From Diadema setosum (taxonomy: Eukaryota; Echinodermata; Echinoidea; Diadematoida; Diadematidae), in contig NC_092697.1 of the NCBI RefSeq assembly GCF_964275005.1, forward strand, positions 13,561,327 through 13,625,326: DNA of 64,000 nt, in the 5' to 3' direction. This document shows positions 61,001 to 64,000 of this stretch, in pieces; the stretch's first letter is position 1; the number at the start of each line of letters is the position of its first letter. The notes below the pieces were generated by a model that did no database searches, was not told the origin of the DNA, and saw only the letters and a program-made list of their open reading frames with translations. The position numbers and the translations under genes were made by a program.

Positions 61001-63459
61001 AATTGTACGATTGATTGTACTGTATTTGATTTGGCATAAAATTGATGCAGTTTTGTTCACTGAAAATTTATGTACAGTGCTTTCCCATTATAACAGACAC
61101 GGTTATAACAAAATTCCAAATACATCGAAATAAACATTCAGGCCTCAACTGTTTTTTATTATCATTGTTATTGTTGTTGTTATTATTGTTATCATTTATT
61201 TGGCCATACAATTGCAATATAATATACATACAGAGGTACATGTATAAAATGTAACGAAGTGGCACATGGGCCAGGGCTCACAAAAGTGAAATTCTTCACT
61301 ATTACCTGGGGGCATATGAGCCCCCATTGTTATTTATTTGTTTGGTTATAACAAAATTTTGAAAGAATTTATTTTCGAAAGAAAATTGCCAGTCCCGAGG
61401 ACTTCATTATAATGGGAGTCCACTACATCAAGAGTTTGTCTTATTGACATAAAGTGCAGGAAAGTAAAGCCCAAATATAAATGTGGATTGAGTGAAAGCA
61501 GCAATATTAGTAGAACACATCGGTGAAAGTTTGAGGAAAATTGTGCTATCGATTCAAAAGTTACGAATTGTGCATTAAATATATTTCTTCAAACTTTTTT
61601 TTTCTTGTCAAACAGGCCTGACGGTCAGTGCCGATAAGTCCAATGGAGTGGTCATCAAGTCCATCATTCGCGGTGGCTGTGTCCAGCAGGATGGCCGGCT
61701 TTCCGTCGGCGACTACATCACGGCGGTCAACGGAGAGAACATGCGGAACCTGAACAACAACACAGCGCGGGGTGTGCTTAGGAGAAGCTTCCTCCAAGGG
61801 ACTGATATTTCGTGAGTGTCTCGATTCGAAGGCAACTTCCACGGTTCTGTTGCATGGAATAAAAGAGTCAAATGGCTCTGGGACGCAGACTTTGGTAGAT
61901 CTGTACTGAAAAGCGTAGTATATACATAGTGTATGCCAATTGGAAGATGTTGGTCTTATGAGCCGTTTGTACCACGCCGCCATACAGACAATCTTTCGGC
62001 AGCATTCAAGTATGTGTGTCTTATGCTAAGATCCTGAAGTGTGAGGTATTGATGAAAGTGTTGCCATTTTGAGGATTGTATATTCTGATTCAAAGATTAC
62101 CCATGACCAAATACATACCATGCAACTTGTTTTAAACTAAATCAGCACAAAATTTTATCTTTCACTTACAAAACCCTACCCTATCATCAAGTTACTGTAA
62201 AAGTGAAAATTTTCATAGAGTTCAGACTGCAAGAAACTAGTGCAAAAATAAAGCATGCATGTTTTGTTTTGTTTCTTGTCTGTGTATTTGTGCATTAAAT
62301 ATATGAAACACTATTTTACTGTGTTTTGATTCTGCAGGATAAAAAAAAAAAAAAACATGTAAAATGTGTGAGCACCAAAGATTACTCACAGGAAAGCTTC
62401 TTCTTTTACAATATTTCCAAAGATTGCTTTCATTGGTAAATGTCAGGAGTTGATTTCTAATGATATTTCTTTTTCCTTCTTCCCCTTTAAAAAAAAAATG
62501 GCAGTGTAACTTATATTGCTGCCAGTAAAGCAGCAGAATGCTTGGAGAATGGCAGCACACCATCAGATTCCCCGAGAGGAACGCCTCCCCCAACCATGCC
62601 CCGCCCAACACCCTCACCGAGACTGGCCAGCAGGTAACGGGGCTGACCCTTGCACCCCTTGGGTTTATTTAGATCAGTAGAACAATTCAGGAAATCTAGT
62701 CCCACTGTGATCATGTAATGACCATTATTATGCAGTCTATGGAGATGATAAACCTTTCTTTCCTTCCCATCTCTGTCCATCTCTCCATCTCTCTATCAAT
62801 CTGTCTGTCTATCTATCTATCTCCCTATTTCTTTCTACCTACATGTATTACCATAATTATGTTGGGCAGACCTTTCCCTACATGCCAGGTTTGAAAGCAA
62901 ATATCTGCACTTCTGAGTTTACACAGAAATTTTAATAAAGCTTCCATTCACATTTAAAAGGCTATATATTTGGTCTGCTTGGAAGCTAATATATCAACTG
63001 GAAGTGCTTTAATTTAATGTTTGTTGCATTTTCAATGAGTAATATGTAATCACTTTTGAATAAATGCTGATATGTGCTTTGAAGTGATTACGCATTTACT
63101 TTGAAATGTTTTTCTTTTAGTTGCCCAGAAACACGCTCATAATATTACATTTGTAAATTTTTCAGTAATGAATGTGTTGAAAGTAAGAAATTATTAAGCA
63201 GGGGGGGAAGGTTGAAGTGTGAATTGTAGAGGGAGGCAAATTGAAGAAAATTCACATCTCAATGAACGTGTTATTGCTTGAAACCTACACAATGTAATCC
63301 CCCTTCTGTTACCCCATTGATGCAGTCCTCCGACAGGCCAAGCCTCCAGCCCTGAGGTCCTCCAGACAGTACCAACGGAGGAGAGCCAGTGGGGGGATGT
63401 CAAGACGGTGGTGGTCACCAAGGAGACGGGGCGGAGCCTGGGCATCAGCATCGTTGGAG
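17181..63459 (+). CDS. mpdz: MPDZ (MUPP1)/PATJ-type multi-PDZ scaffold, 5' part (L27, PDZ1-6, start of PDZ7)
   Basis: Twenty coding exons join in phase (each listed separately) to give about 1,419 residues; the rest lies beyond the window. Domains: L27 6-62, PDZ1 177-264, PDZ2 348-428, PDZ3 513-601, PDZ4 694-788, PDZ5 881-969, PDZ6 1253-1338, PDZ7 from about 1400. Ligand-binding loops are GLGF (PDZ1, 2, 5), GLGL (PDZ3, 6) and SLGI (PDZ4, 7). Order and local sequence match vertebrate MPDZ domain by domain, including PDZ6, which human PATJ lacks. These scaffolds sit at apical junctions; the L27 domain binds PALS1/Stardust of the Crumbs complex and the PDZ domains bind C-terminal tails of junction and membrane proteins. 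The linkers are unusually acidic (134-146, 444-467, 1023-1057) and proline-rich (1145-1175). The start ATG has an in-frame TAA 18 bases upstream and a strong context. No frame break is seen. Confidence 0.95.
17197..17923. other. mpdz intron 2
   Basis: AT-rich with a CTTT run near 17255. Its last 199 bases stay open in the reading frame of exon 3 (from ATG at 17725) and contain another acceptor-like site, CTTTTAG, at 17770. No repeat recognised. Confidence 0.5.
17924..18566 (+). CDS. mpdz: mpdz exon 3: L27 domain and first half of PDZ1
   Basis: Encodes residues 6-219. The L27 domain covers about 6-62 ([20 protein letters not shown] is close to the vertebrate SPLFSQILSLQTSVQQLK). A linker with an acidic run at 134-146 follows, then the helix [15 protein letters not shown] and PDZ1 strand A/B ([20 protein letters not shown]) through [13 protein letters not shown]. 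Acceptor TATATTCCAG, donor AG/GTAAGC, phase 2 at the end. The same frame stays open for about 200 bases upstream of the acceptor, so a longer first-exon isoform cannot be excluded. Confidence 0.93.
20253..21702. mobile_element. GCCTCC/GGAGGC-ended element with internal AGGTCA-rich repeats
   Basis: Opens with ATGCCTCCACCACTAAGTGG and a run of CCGTCCGT steps; closes with the inverted TGGCGGAGGCAT. Inside are about four or five units of 150-240 bases, each with TGAAACTTAGTATATAC-like and AAAGGTCAAAGGTCAA blocks. Another inverted-repeat element is nested at 21342-21662. No coding capacity. Confidence 0.65.
21342..21662. mobile_element. Nested inverted-repeat element, 321 bp
   Basis: Arms ATTGACCGATTC and GAATCGGTCAAT flank a second pair, GCGCAGCCATAGTGGGTGTA and its inverse TACACCCACTATGGCTGCGC. 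The centre is CG-rich (TGCGCGAA steps). TA lies at both edges. Inserted inside the 20253-21702 element. Confidence 0.75.
22419..22970. mobile_element. MITE family C, copy 1
   Basis: Ends TTAAAGGTAGGGAATCCC and, inverted, TTAAAGGTAGGGGATACC. It is 552 bp and nearly identical by eye to 60391-60951. The interior has no long hairpin and no coding frame. Confidence 0.85.
25493..25600. mobile_element. Short inverted-repeat element
   Basis: Begins TTTTAACCCGATGAAGACG and ends CCCAAATGGGTTAA; the ends are imperfect inverted copies (TTAACCC...GGGTTAA). Confidence 0.45.
26094..26347. mobile_element. TTTCGCGAA-type inverted-repeat element
   Basis: TACTGTATAC at the left and GTATACAGTA at the right, with TTTCGCGAG and GCGAAATTCGCGAAATT blocks inside. 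Degenerate relatives occur at 5925-6330, 42035-42180, 48650-48740 and 52160-52240. Confidence 0.55.
26641..27208. mobile_element. MITE family B, complete copy 1
   Basis: A 568 bp fold-back element. TTAAAGGGAAGATAAACCC at the left matches the inverted right end. Long arms (about 240 bases) carry GGAACCGCTGGATGAGGAG and GACAATCGATGCAAAAG. Noncoding. Confidence 0.85.
27991..28557. mobile_element. MITE family B, complete copy 2
   Basis: Ends TTAAAGGACAAGTTCACC and its inverse GTGAACTTGTCCTTTAA. The same arm blocks as copy 1, diverged in places. Confidence 0.85.
29596..29926 (+). CDS. mpdz: mpdz exon 4: second half of PDZ1 and linker
   Basis: Starts after CTCCCTAG and completes PDZ1: [28 protein letters not shown] and VNLIVARGG, residues 220-266, matching the vertebrate [15 protein letters not shown]. 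The remaining 64 residues are an Ala/Pro-rich linker with an alanine run. Donor GCG/GTGAGA, phase 0. Confidence 0.93.
30309..30473 (+). CDS. mpdz: mpdz exon 5: first half of PDZ2
   Basis: Encodes residues 331-385, with PDZ2 from [19 protein letters not shown] to [14 protein letters not shown]. Vertebrate MPDZ PDZ2 reads [17 protein letters not shown] and VIVKTILPGGVA. Acceptor TTTTGAAG, donor AAG/GTTAGA, both phase 0. The 382-base intron before it has no recognisable content. Confidence 0.93.
30577..31583 (+). repeat. Tandem-unit dispersed repeat (copy 2)
   Basis: Opens with AGCTCACCTGAGCC, a palindromic head, and CGTCCGTCGT steps. Three units of about 320 bases follow with GGTAGCATCCCTAGGGGG and CATTTTCATCTTCTTCTTG; it closes near GATACTCAGGTGAG. 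The same family as 3147-4331, in opposite orientation. Noncoding. Confidence 0.75.
35468..36230. mobile_element. TGTGACCCGC inverted-repeat element, long copy
   Basis: TGTGACCCGCTACAACAAAA at the left and its inverse ending GCGGGTCACA at the right, flanked by TA on both sides, as for Tc1/mariner-type MITEs. At 763 bp it is three times the length of the copy at 48241-48500 and has an extra CG-rich centre. Confidence 0.8.
36595..37550 (+). mobile_element. SINE with 7SL-like stretch and tRNA-like head, split by a fold-back insertion
   Basis: 36595-36642 resembles the 7SL/Alu 5' domain (GTGGCATGCGCCTGTAATCC, then CTACTTTGGAGGC). From 36642 a tRNA-like head has an A box (TGGCTCAGTTGATAGCGC) and a B box (GGGTTTGATTCC), followed by a body shared with the minus-strand copy at 49576-49946 (CTCTAGTAAGAGGCAAAA). 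The 3' part is shared with 41797-41930. It is interrupted at 36965-37506 by a fold-back element and resumes at 37510. Confidence 0.7.
36965..37506. mobile_element. Fold-back DNA element inside the SINE, TAG target duplication
   Basis: Terminal inverted repeats GACCCCGTTTACAGTGCG and CACTGTAAACGGGGTC, with TAG at 36962-36964 and 37507-37509. The interior is CG-rich (GGCTCGGCCGCGG steps) with repeated GTGTAAACGC motifs. The uninterrupted SINE copy near 41.81 kb shows the empty site. A 3-base duplication is typical of PIF/Harbinger-type transposition; no transposase is present. Confidence 0.8.
37699..38055 (+). CDS. mpdz: mpdz exon 6: second half of PDZ2 and acidic linker
   Basis: Encodes residues 386-504: [20 protein letters not shown] and HVQLVVARS complete PDZ2. 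A linker with an acidic tract at 444-467 (a run of nine Glu) follows, then Pro-rich sequence ending ISLE. Acceptor TCCGGTAG after a run of cytosines, donor GAG/GTTAGT. The glutamate run is built from GAG/GAA triplets and looks like an expanded trinucleotide repeat. Confidence 0.92.
38157..38325. mobile_element. GGGTCTTTTTCATGAAA inverted-repeat element
   Basis: GGGTCTTTTTCATGAAA at the left pairs with TTTTTCATGAAGACCC at the right. It ends about 15 bases before the next element begins. Possibly related to 60184-60341. Confidence 0.55.
38343..40470. mobile_element. 2.1 kb inverted-repeat element with nine GGTAACGGAAGGACA motifs
   Basis: Ends CATGTGGGCAATTCCACG and, inverted, CACATGGGCAATTCCACG, flanked by TATA on both sides. 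The motif GGTAACGGAAGGACA or its inverse, whole or nearly so, starts at 38360, 38539, 38737, 38751, 38962, 39887 (inverse), 39907 (inverse), 39927 and 40093. The pair at 39907-39940 forms a 14-base stem with a 6-base loop. Encodes no recognisable protein. A G-run/C31 tract and a LINE-like tail (39120-39285) lie inside. Confidence 0.75.
39146..39285 (+). repeat. Poly-C tract and (AACTG) tail, possible retroposon end
   Basis: A run of about 31 C follows G-rich sequence. From 39177 comes a unique-looking stretch ending AAATATAAACTGAACTGAAC, with AACTG repeated, like the simple-repeat tail of CR1/L2-type LINEs or SINEs. No reverse-transcriptase frame is seen. Confidence 0.4.
41164..41266 (+). CDS. 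mpdz: mpdz exon 7: start of PDZ3
   Basis: A 103-base exon encoding residues 505-538. PDZ3 begins [20 protein letters not shown]; vertebrate MPDZ has FDVELTKNVQGLGITIAGY here. Acceptor TTTGACAG, donor ACG/GTAGGC, phase 1 at the end. Confidence 0.93.
41267..42296. other. mpdz intron 7
   Basis: Contains a minus-strand SINE fragment (41797-41930) and a degenerate TTTTCGTGAA-type repeat at 42035-42180. Otherwise AT-rich. Confidence 0.55.
41797..41930 (-). mobile_element. SINE 3' fragment (empty-site copy)
   Basis: On the minus strand it reads through CCCCTCATGGTTCGCCCCAG and GGTGACTGTCAATAGTCAGC, matching the 3' part of the SINE at 36.9 kb but without the 542 bp insertion. The tRNA-like head is missing. 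Confidence 0.7.
42297..42391 (+). CDS. mpdz: mpdz exon 8: middle of PDZ3
   Basis: Encodes [20 protein letters not shown] and then RVGDQIIE (residues 539-570). Human PDZ3 has PSGIFVKSITKSSAVEHDG and IGDQIIAVDG. The usual D-G before the final strand is replaced by [10 protein letters not shown], a small departure. Acceptor CTCAAACAG, donor GAG/GTGAGC, phase 0 after the glutamate. Confidence 0.93.
42392..43148. other. mpdz intron 8
   Basis: About 760 bases of AT-rich sequence; nothing recognised. Confidence 0.5.
43149..43296 (+). CDS. mpdz: mpdz exon 9: end of PDZ3 and linker
   Basis: Encodes [20 protein letters not shown] and [12 protein letters not shown], completing PDZ3 at about residue 601, then a short linker ending PEPVIT. 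Acceptor CATGCCGCAG. The donor at 43297 (ACAG/GTTGGT) leaves phase 1, which fits exon 10; another GAG/GTACCC site at 43265 would not. Confidence 0.92.
43297..44800. other. mpdz intron 9
   Basis: Holds an A20 run near 43890, a diverged MITE B copy at 44079-44660 and, just before exon 10, a normal pyrimidine-rich acceptor region. Confidence 0.55.
44079..44660. mobile_element. MITE family B, diverged copy
   Basis: Starts TTAAAGAGGAATTTGCC and ends GAATTCCCCTTTAG. Arms carry GTTAAGTTTCAGGAAAATTGG and its inverse counterpart. More diverged than the copies at 26.6 and 28.0 kb. Confidence 0.65.
44801..44953 (+). CDS. mpdz: mpdz exon 10: Pro/acidic linker between PDZ3 and PDZ4
   Basis: A 153-base, phase 1 to phase 1 exon (symmetric, so it could be skipped without breaking the frame). 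Encodes [20 protein letters not shown], then [15 protein letters not shown] and [12 protein letters not shown]. There is no domain and little similarity to vertebrates is expected in this linker. Support comes from the open frame, strong GC content, acceptor AAACCCCAG and donor TTG/GTAAGT. Confidence 0.85.
44954..46031. other. mpdz intron 10
   Basis: AT-rich, with a GTTTTTTGTTTG stretch near 45535. It ends in a (CTGT) repeat of about eight units that supplies the pyrimidine tract of the exon 11 acceptor. Confidence 0.6.
46032..46111 (+). CDS. mpdz: mpdz exon 11: helix leading into PDZ4
   Basis: An 80-base exon encoding [20 protein letters not shown] and GLDKDIV (residues 671-697). Vertebrate MPDZ has LLTKWQRIMGINYEIVVAHV at this point, so the homology is clear. 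Its acceptor follows directly on a CTGT tetranucleotide repeat. Donor GTG/GTACGT, phase 0. Confidence 0.88.
46112..47883. other. mpdz introns 11 and 12 (either side of exon 12)
   Basis: No mobile element recognised. A T16 run followed by a G9 run lies at 47328-47350 and a TC run near 47515. Confidence 0.5.
46800..46976 (+). CDS. mpdz: mpdz exon 12: first two thirds of PDZ4
   Basis: Encodes residues 698-756: [20 protein letters not shown], then [19 protein letters not shown] and GGDELLE. Vertebrate: VAHVSKFSENSGLGISLEAT and HHFIRSVLPEGPVG. An insertion rich in Asp/Glu/His ([12 protein letters not shown]) lies between the second and third strands. Acceptor ATGTACCAG, donor GAG/GTGTGT, phase 0 after the glutamate, the same place as in PDZ3. 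Confidence 0.94.
47884..48141 (+). CDS. mpdz: mpdz exon 13: end of PDZ4 and linker
   Basis: Encodes [20 protein letters not shown] and [10 protein letters not shown], completing PDZ4 at about residue 788. A Ser/Glu-rich linker follows ([18 protein letters not shown]) and ends VAAE. Acceptor GGTCAAAG, donor GAG/GTAATG, phase 0. Confidence 0.93.
48142..49398. other. mpdz intron 13
   Basis: Holds the short TGTGACCCGC element (48241-48500), a CGCGAATCC-type degenerate repeat at 48650-48740 and poly-T tracts near 49110-49147. Confidence 0.55.
48241..48500. mobile_element. TGTGACCCGC inverted-repeat element, short copy
   Basis: TGTGACCCGCTATAACAAAA to GTTGTAGCGGGTCACA, 260 bp, TA on both sides. 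Subterminal blocks GGATCCTAAAGT and GCTGACGGGTGAGCCGAG pair with their inverses at the right. Confidence 0.85.
49399..49575 (+). CDS. mpdz: mpdz exon 14: linker and first half of PDZ5
   Basis: Encodes residues 843-901. The end is [20 protein letters not shown] followed by YQ; vertebrate MPDZ has [21 protein letters not shown]. Acceptor ATCTCCAG. The donor is CAG/GTTTGTTTG, where the intronic bases are the tail of an antisense SINE. Phase 0. Confidence 0.94.
49576..49946 (-). mobile_element. tRNA-derived SINE, antisense, abutting exon 14
   Basis: On the minus strand: head with A box GGGCTCAGTCGGTAGCGC and B box GGGTTCGAACCC, body CTCTAGCAAGAGGCAAAAC, then a 3' part ending near GGCTATCCAGCC and a (CAAA) tail. 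The tail, read on the plus strand as GTTTGTTTGTTTG, begins at the first intronic base after exon 14. Confidence 0.8.
50003..50170 (+). mobile_element. Second tRNA-derived SINE type
   Basis: A tRNA-like head: TTTCTCAGTGGATAAGG (A-box-like) and CAGTTCAAGTCCC (perfect B-box core). The body has GGCGAGGCATTTTATCCC. Too diverged in the acceptor-stem region to be a tRNA gene. End not well defined. Confidence 0.55.
50682..50909 (+). CDS. mpdz: mpdz exon 15: second half of PDZ5
   Basis: Encodes residues 902-977: [39 protein letters not shown] and [11 protein letters not shown]. Human MPDZ has DPIDPASTVIIIRSLVPGGI and PGDRLMFVNDVNL. This is the most conserved PDZ in the window. Acceptor CACCCCAG, donor GAG/GTGAGC, phase 0. 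Confidence 0.95.
50910..51675. other. mpdz intron 15
   Basis: Contains the hAT-like MITE at 51190-51349; the remainder shows nothing recognisable. Confidence 0.5.
51190..51349. mobile_element. hAT-like MITE
   Basis: CAGTGGCGGATCCAGAGGGG at the left, CTGGATCCACCCCTG at the right, 160 bp, flanked by CAAAGA on both sides (51184-51189, 51350-51355). The CAG-GGCGGATCCAG end is common in hAT MITEs; those make 8-base duplications and I can align only six. Confidence 0.65.
51676..51934 (+). CDS. mpdz: mpdz exon 16: Thr/Pro-rich and highly charged linker
   Basis: Encodes residues 978-1063. The first part is Pro/Thr-rich ([19 protein letters not shown]). From about 1023 to 1057 it is almost all Glu/Lys/Arg and likely forms a charged helix. 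No homologous segment is expected in vertebrates; support is frame, composition and splice sites (TGCCACCAG; AA/GTAAGG). The Glu run comes from GAG/GAA repeats. Confidence 0.83.
51935..52967. other. mpdz intron 16
   Basis: A degenerate GATATTTTCGCATG/TTTGCGAAATCTGCG repeat at 52160-52240. Otherwise AT-rich and unremarkable. Confidence 0.5.
52968..53200 (+). CDS. mpdz: mpdz exon 17: Pro/Ala/Val-rich linker
   Basis: Encodes residues 1064-1141, mainly Pro, Ala and Val ([32 protein letters not shown], ending VVKDIEK). No domain. GC-rich between AT-rich introns; acceptor CCGTCTCTAG, donor AAG/GTATTT. Phase in 1, out 0, consistent on both sides. Confidence 0.82.
55012..55187. mobile_element. Hairpin element with CACGAGATTTCGCAC arms
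   Basis: Left arm ACGAGTGCAATGGCACGAGA and right arm TCTCGTTCCATTGCACGAG pair across a CG-rich loop (GAGGCGAAGCCGAG). The outer ends are TATACAAATAGTG and CACTATTTGATTTATA. Confidence 0.65.
55188..55607. mobile_element. TACAACGTCCAAGTAGATC inverted-repeat element
   Basis: TACAACGTCCAAGTAGATC at the left and GATCTACTTGGACGTTGTA at the right, perfect over 19 bases, 420 bp, with TA at the edges. Directly adjoins the hairpin element, so either one inserted at the other's end or they form one composite unit. Confidence 0.75.
55660..56009. mobile_element. MITE family A, copy 3
   Basis: Shares CTCTTATGGAATTGAAAGAG-like, AAATGGCTGAGGTATCC and GGATATCTCAGAGATTTC blocks with 878-1268. The right end TTCCCTTTAA is kept and the left end is unclear. 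Confidence 0.65.
58818..59193 (+). CDS. mpdz: mpdz exon 18: Pro-rich and Ser-rich linker, start of PDZ6
   Basis: Encodes residues 1142-1266. It opens with [20 protein letters not shown], an SH3-ligand-like proline stretch, then a serine run and a basic patch, and ends with the first strand of PDZ6 ([15 protein letters not shown]). The intron falls inside the carboxylate-binding loop (GL/GL). Acceptor ACCGTCAG has a poor pyrimidine tract, so the 5' boundary is less sure than the 3' one (TTAG/GTGAGT). Confidence 0.82.
60184..60341. mobile_element. GGGCCCCATTTCACAAA inverted-repeat element
   Basis: GGCCCCATTTCACAAAAAG at the left and TTTCATGAAATGGGGTCC at the right, with GCAACTCTTGCTAGAGT and GCAAGAGTTGTTATC as internal inverted blocks. 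Noncoding. Confidence 0.65.
60391..60951. mobile_element. MITE family C, copy 2
   Basis: 561 bp, the same ends and interior as 22419-22970. Differences by eye are scattered substitutions and a few short indels, one a 10-base insertion near 60690. Confidence 0.85.
61075..61424. mobile_element. pogo/Tigger-like MITE
   Basis: CAGTGCTTTCCCATTATAAC at the left and ATTATAATGGGAGTCCACT at the right, TA at both edges, with GGTTATAACAAAATT repeated inside. A TTG/TTA microsatellite occupies the centre. No transposase. Confidence 0.6.
61480..61565. mobile_element. MITE family B, single arm
   Basis: GTGGATTGAGTGAAAGCAGC to CGATTCAAAAGTTACGAATT matches the left arm of MITE B; the element stops there and the exon 19 pyrimidine tract follows. 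Confidence 0.7.
61616..61811 (+). CDS. mpdz: mpdz exon 19: main part of PDZ6
   Basis: Encodes residues 1267-1331: [38 protein letters not shown] and [16 protein letters not shown]. Vertebrate MPDZ PDZ6 has LGMTVSANKDG, MIVRSIIHGG and ARAMLRRHSLIGPDI. This domain has no counterpart in human PATJ. Acceptor TCAAACAG, donor TC/GTGAGT, phase 2. Confidence 0.95.
61812..63325. other. mpdz introns 19 and 20 (either side of exon 20)
   Basis: AT-rich. An A14 run lies at 62341, and a pyrimidine-rich TCTG/TCTA microsatellite at 62770-62830. No mobile element recognised. Confidence 0.5.
62505..62633 (+). CDS. mpdz: mpdz exon 20: end of PDZ6 and Pro-rich linker
   Basis: Encodes [20 protein letters not shown], then a Pro/Ser/Arg linker ending SPRLASR (residues 1332-1374). 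[11 protein letters not shown] matches the vertebrate ITYVPAEHLEE that closes PDZ6. Acceptor AATGGCAG after a poly-A stretch with pyrimidines upstream; donor AG/GTAACG; phase 2 at both ends. Confidence 0.9.
63326..63459 (+). CDS. mpdz: mpdz exon 21: linker and start of PDZ7 (last exon in window)
   Basis: Encodes residues 1375-1419. After a short linker with EESQWGD comes [20 protein letters not shown], the first strand and loop of PDZ7; vertebrate MPDZ and PATJ have W-x-x-PR-x-VE followed by SLGISIVGG. Acceptor TTGATGCAG, donor GAG/GTACAG, phase 1. The remaining PDZ domains must lie beyond 64 kb. Confidence 0.93.
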
Positions 63460-63778
63460 GTACAGTGGCTGTCAACCCTCCATCTCAAAGCAAAGATTTA
63501 ACAAATGCTAATAAATTCTTATTCAGTTAGGTCATGCATGCAGGGAAATGATTGTAAACGGTTTTGGAATGAGACTACCATACAAGCTGCGAGCGCAGTT
63601 GCATTAAACTCATTCTTAAAACTGCATCTCTCGTGTGTCAATGTGTGTGTTTGTCTCTCAAAATTATATCTGCTTGTACGTTGTAGTAGCAGTACATAAC
63701 AATTCATAACCAGCATTCAGCAAAATGTGCAGTCAATACATCAGTGAAACTCAATATAAAACACTTCATATGATGCTT

Positions 63779-64000
63779 AAAGGACAAGTTCACCTTCATA
63801 AACATAAGGATTGAGAGAATGCAGCAATATTAGTAGAACACATCAGTGAAAGTTTGAGGAAAATTGGACAATCGATGCGAAAGTTATGAATTTTTAAAGC
63901 TTTTGTGTTGGAACCGCTGGATGAGGAGACTACTAAGGCTCGTGATGTCATATGAGTACAACAGTATAAAGAAAATGTGAAGAAAATTCAACATATTTTC
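63779..64000. mobile_element. MITE family B, left part, cut by window edge
   Basis: TTAAAGGACAAGTTCACC and the GGAACCGCTGGATGAGGAG block, very close to the copy at 27991. It lies in the intron after exon 21. Confidence 0.85.

Larger units (their letters stand above)
59194..61615. other. mpdz intron 18
   Basis: Contains the TTTCATGAAATGGGG-ended element (60184-60341), MITE C copy 2 (60391-60951), a pogo-like MITE (61075-61424) and a single MITE B arm (61480-61565) that ends 50 bases before exon 19. Confidence 0.6.

Overview
This window is animal genomic DNA: spliced genes with GT-AG introns, AT-rich introns, GC-rich exons and dense short interspersed repeats. Two genes can be read. On the minus strand, positions 8715 to 4688 carry a complete five-exon tm2d1 gene (195 residues; signal peptide, six-cysteine ectodomain, TM2 domain). 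On the plus strand, from a CpG-rich presumed promoter near 15.2-15.6 kb to the right edge, lies the 5' part of a large multi-PDZ scaffold gene of the MPDZ (MUPP1)/PATJ family: an L27 domain, PDZ1 to PDZ6 and the first strand of PDZ7. Its 20 coding exons join in frame at every junction (4,258 coding bases, about 1,419 residues). The gene runs on past the window.

Layout: 1-4.7 kb is the 3' flank of tm2d1 with one long tandem-unit repeat; 4.7-8.7 kb is tm2d1; 8.7-15.2 kb is the divergent intergenic region, rich in microsatellites, G/C tracts and transposon fragments; 15.3-17.2 kb holds the 5' leader and start codon of the mpdz gene; 17.9-18.6 kb is the L27/PDZ1 exon; an 11 kb intron follows; 29.6-38.1 kb completes PDZ1 and carries PDZ2; 41.2-43.3 kb is PDZ3; 44.8-48.1 kb is a linker and PDZ4; 49.4-50.9 kb is PDZ5; 51.7-53.2 kb and 58.8-59.2 kb are long acidic and proline-rich linkers; 59.1-62.6 kb is PDZ6; 63.3-63.5 kb begins PDZ7.

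The organism looks like a marine invertebrate, most likely a deuterostome (echinoderm, hemichordate or cephalochordate). The reasons are a single MPDZ/PATJ-type gene that keeps PDZ6, very high similarity to the vertebrate proteins, and the type of short inverted-repeat elements. I cannot name the species. The head-to-head tm2d1/multi-PDZ arrangement matches the human TM2D1-PATJ neighbourhood as I remember it, which would make this an ancient conserved gene pair.

The less ordinary material is in the introns: a 2.1 kb inverted-repeat element with nine copies of a 15-base motif (38.3-40.5 kb), a tRNA-type SINE preceded by a 7SL/Alu-like stretch and split by a 542 bp fold-back element with a clean 3-base target duplication (36.6-37.5 kb), an antisense SINE whose simple-repeat tail forms the splice donor of a PDZ5 exon (49.58 kb), and several families of 0.25-0.8 kb MITEs.
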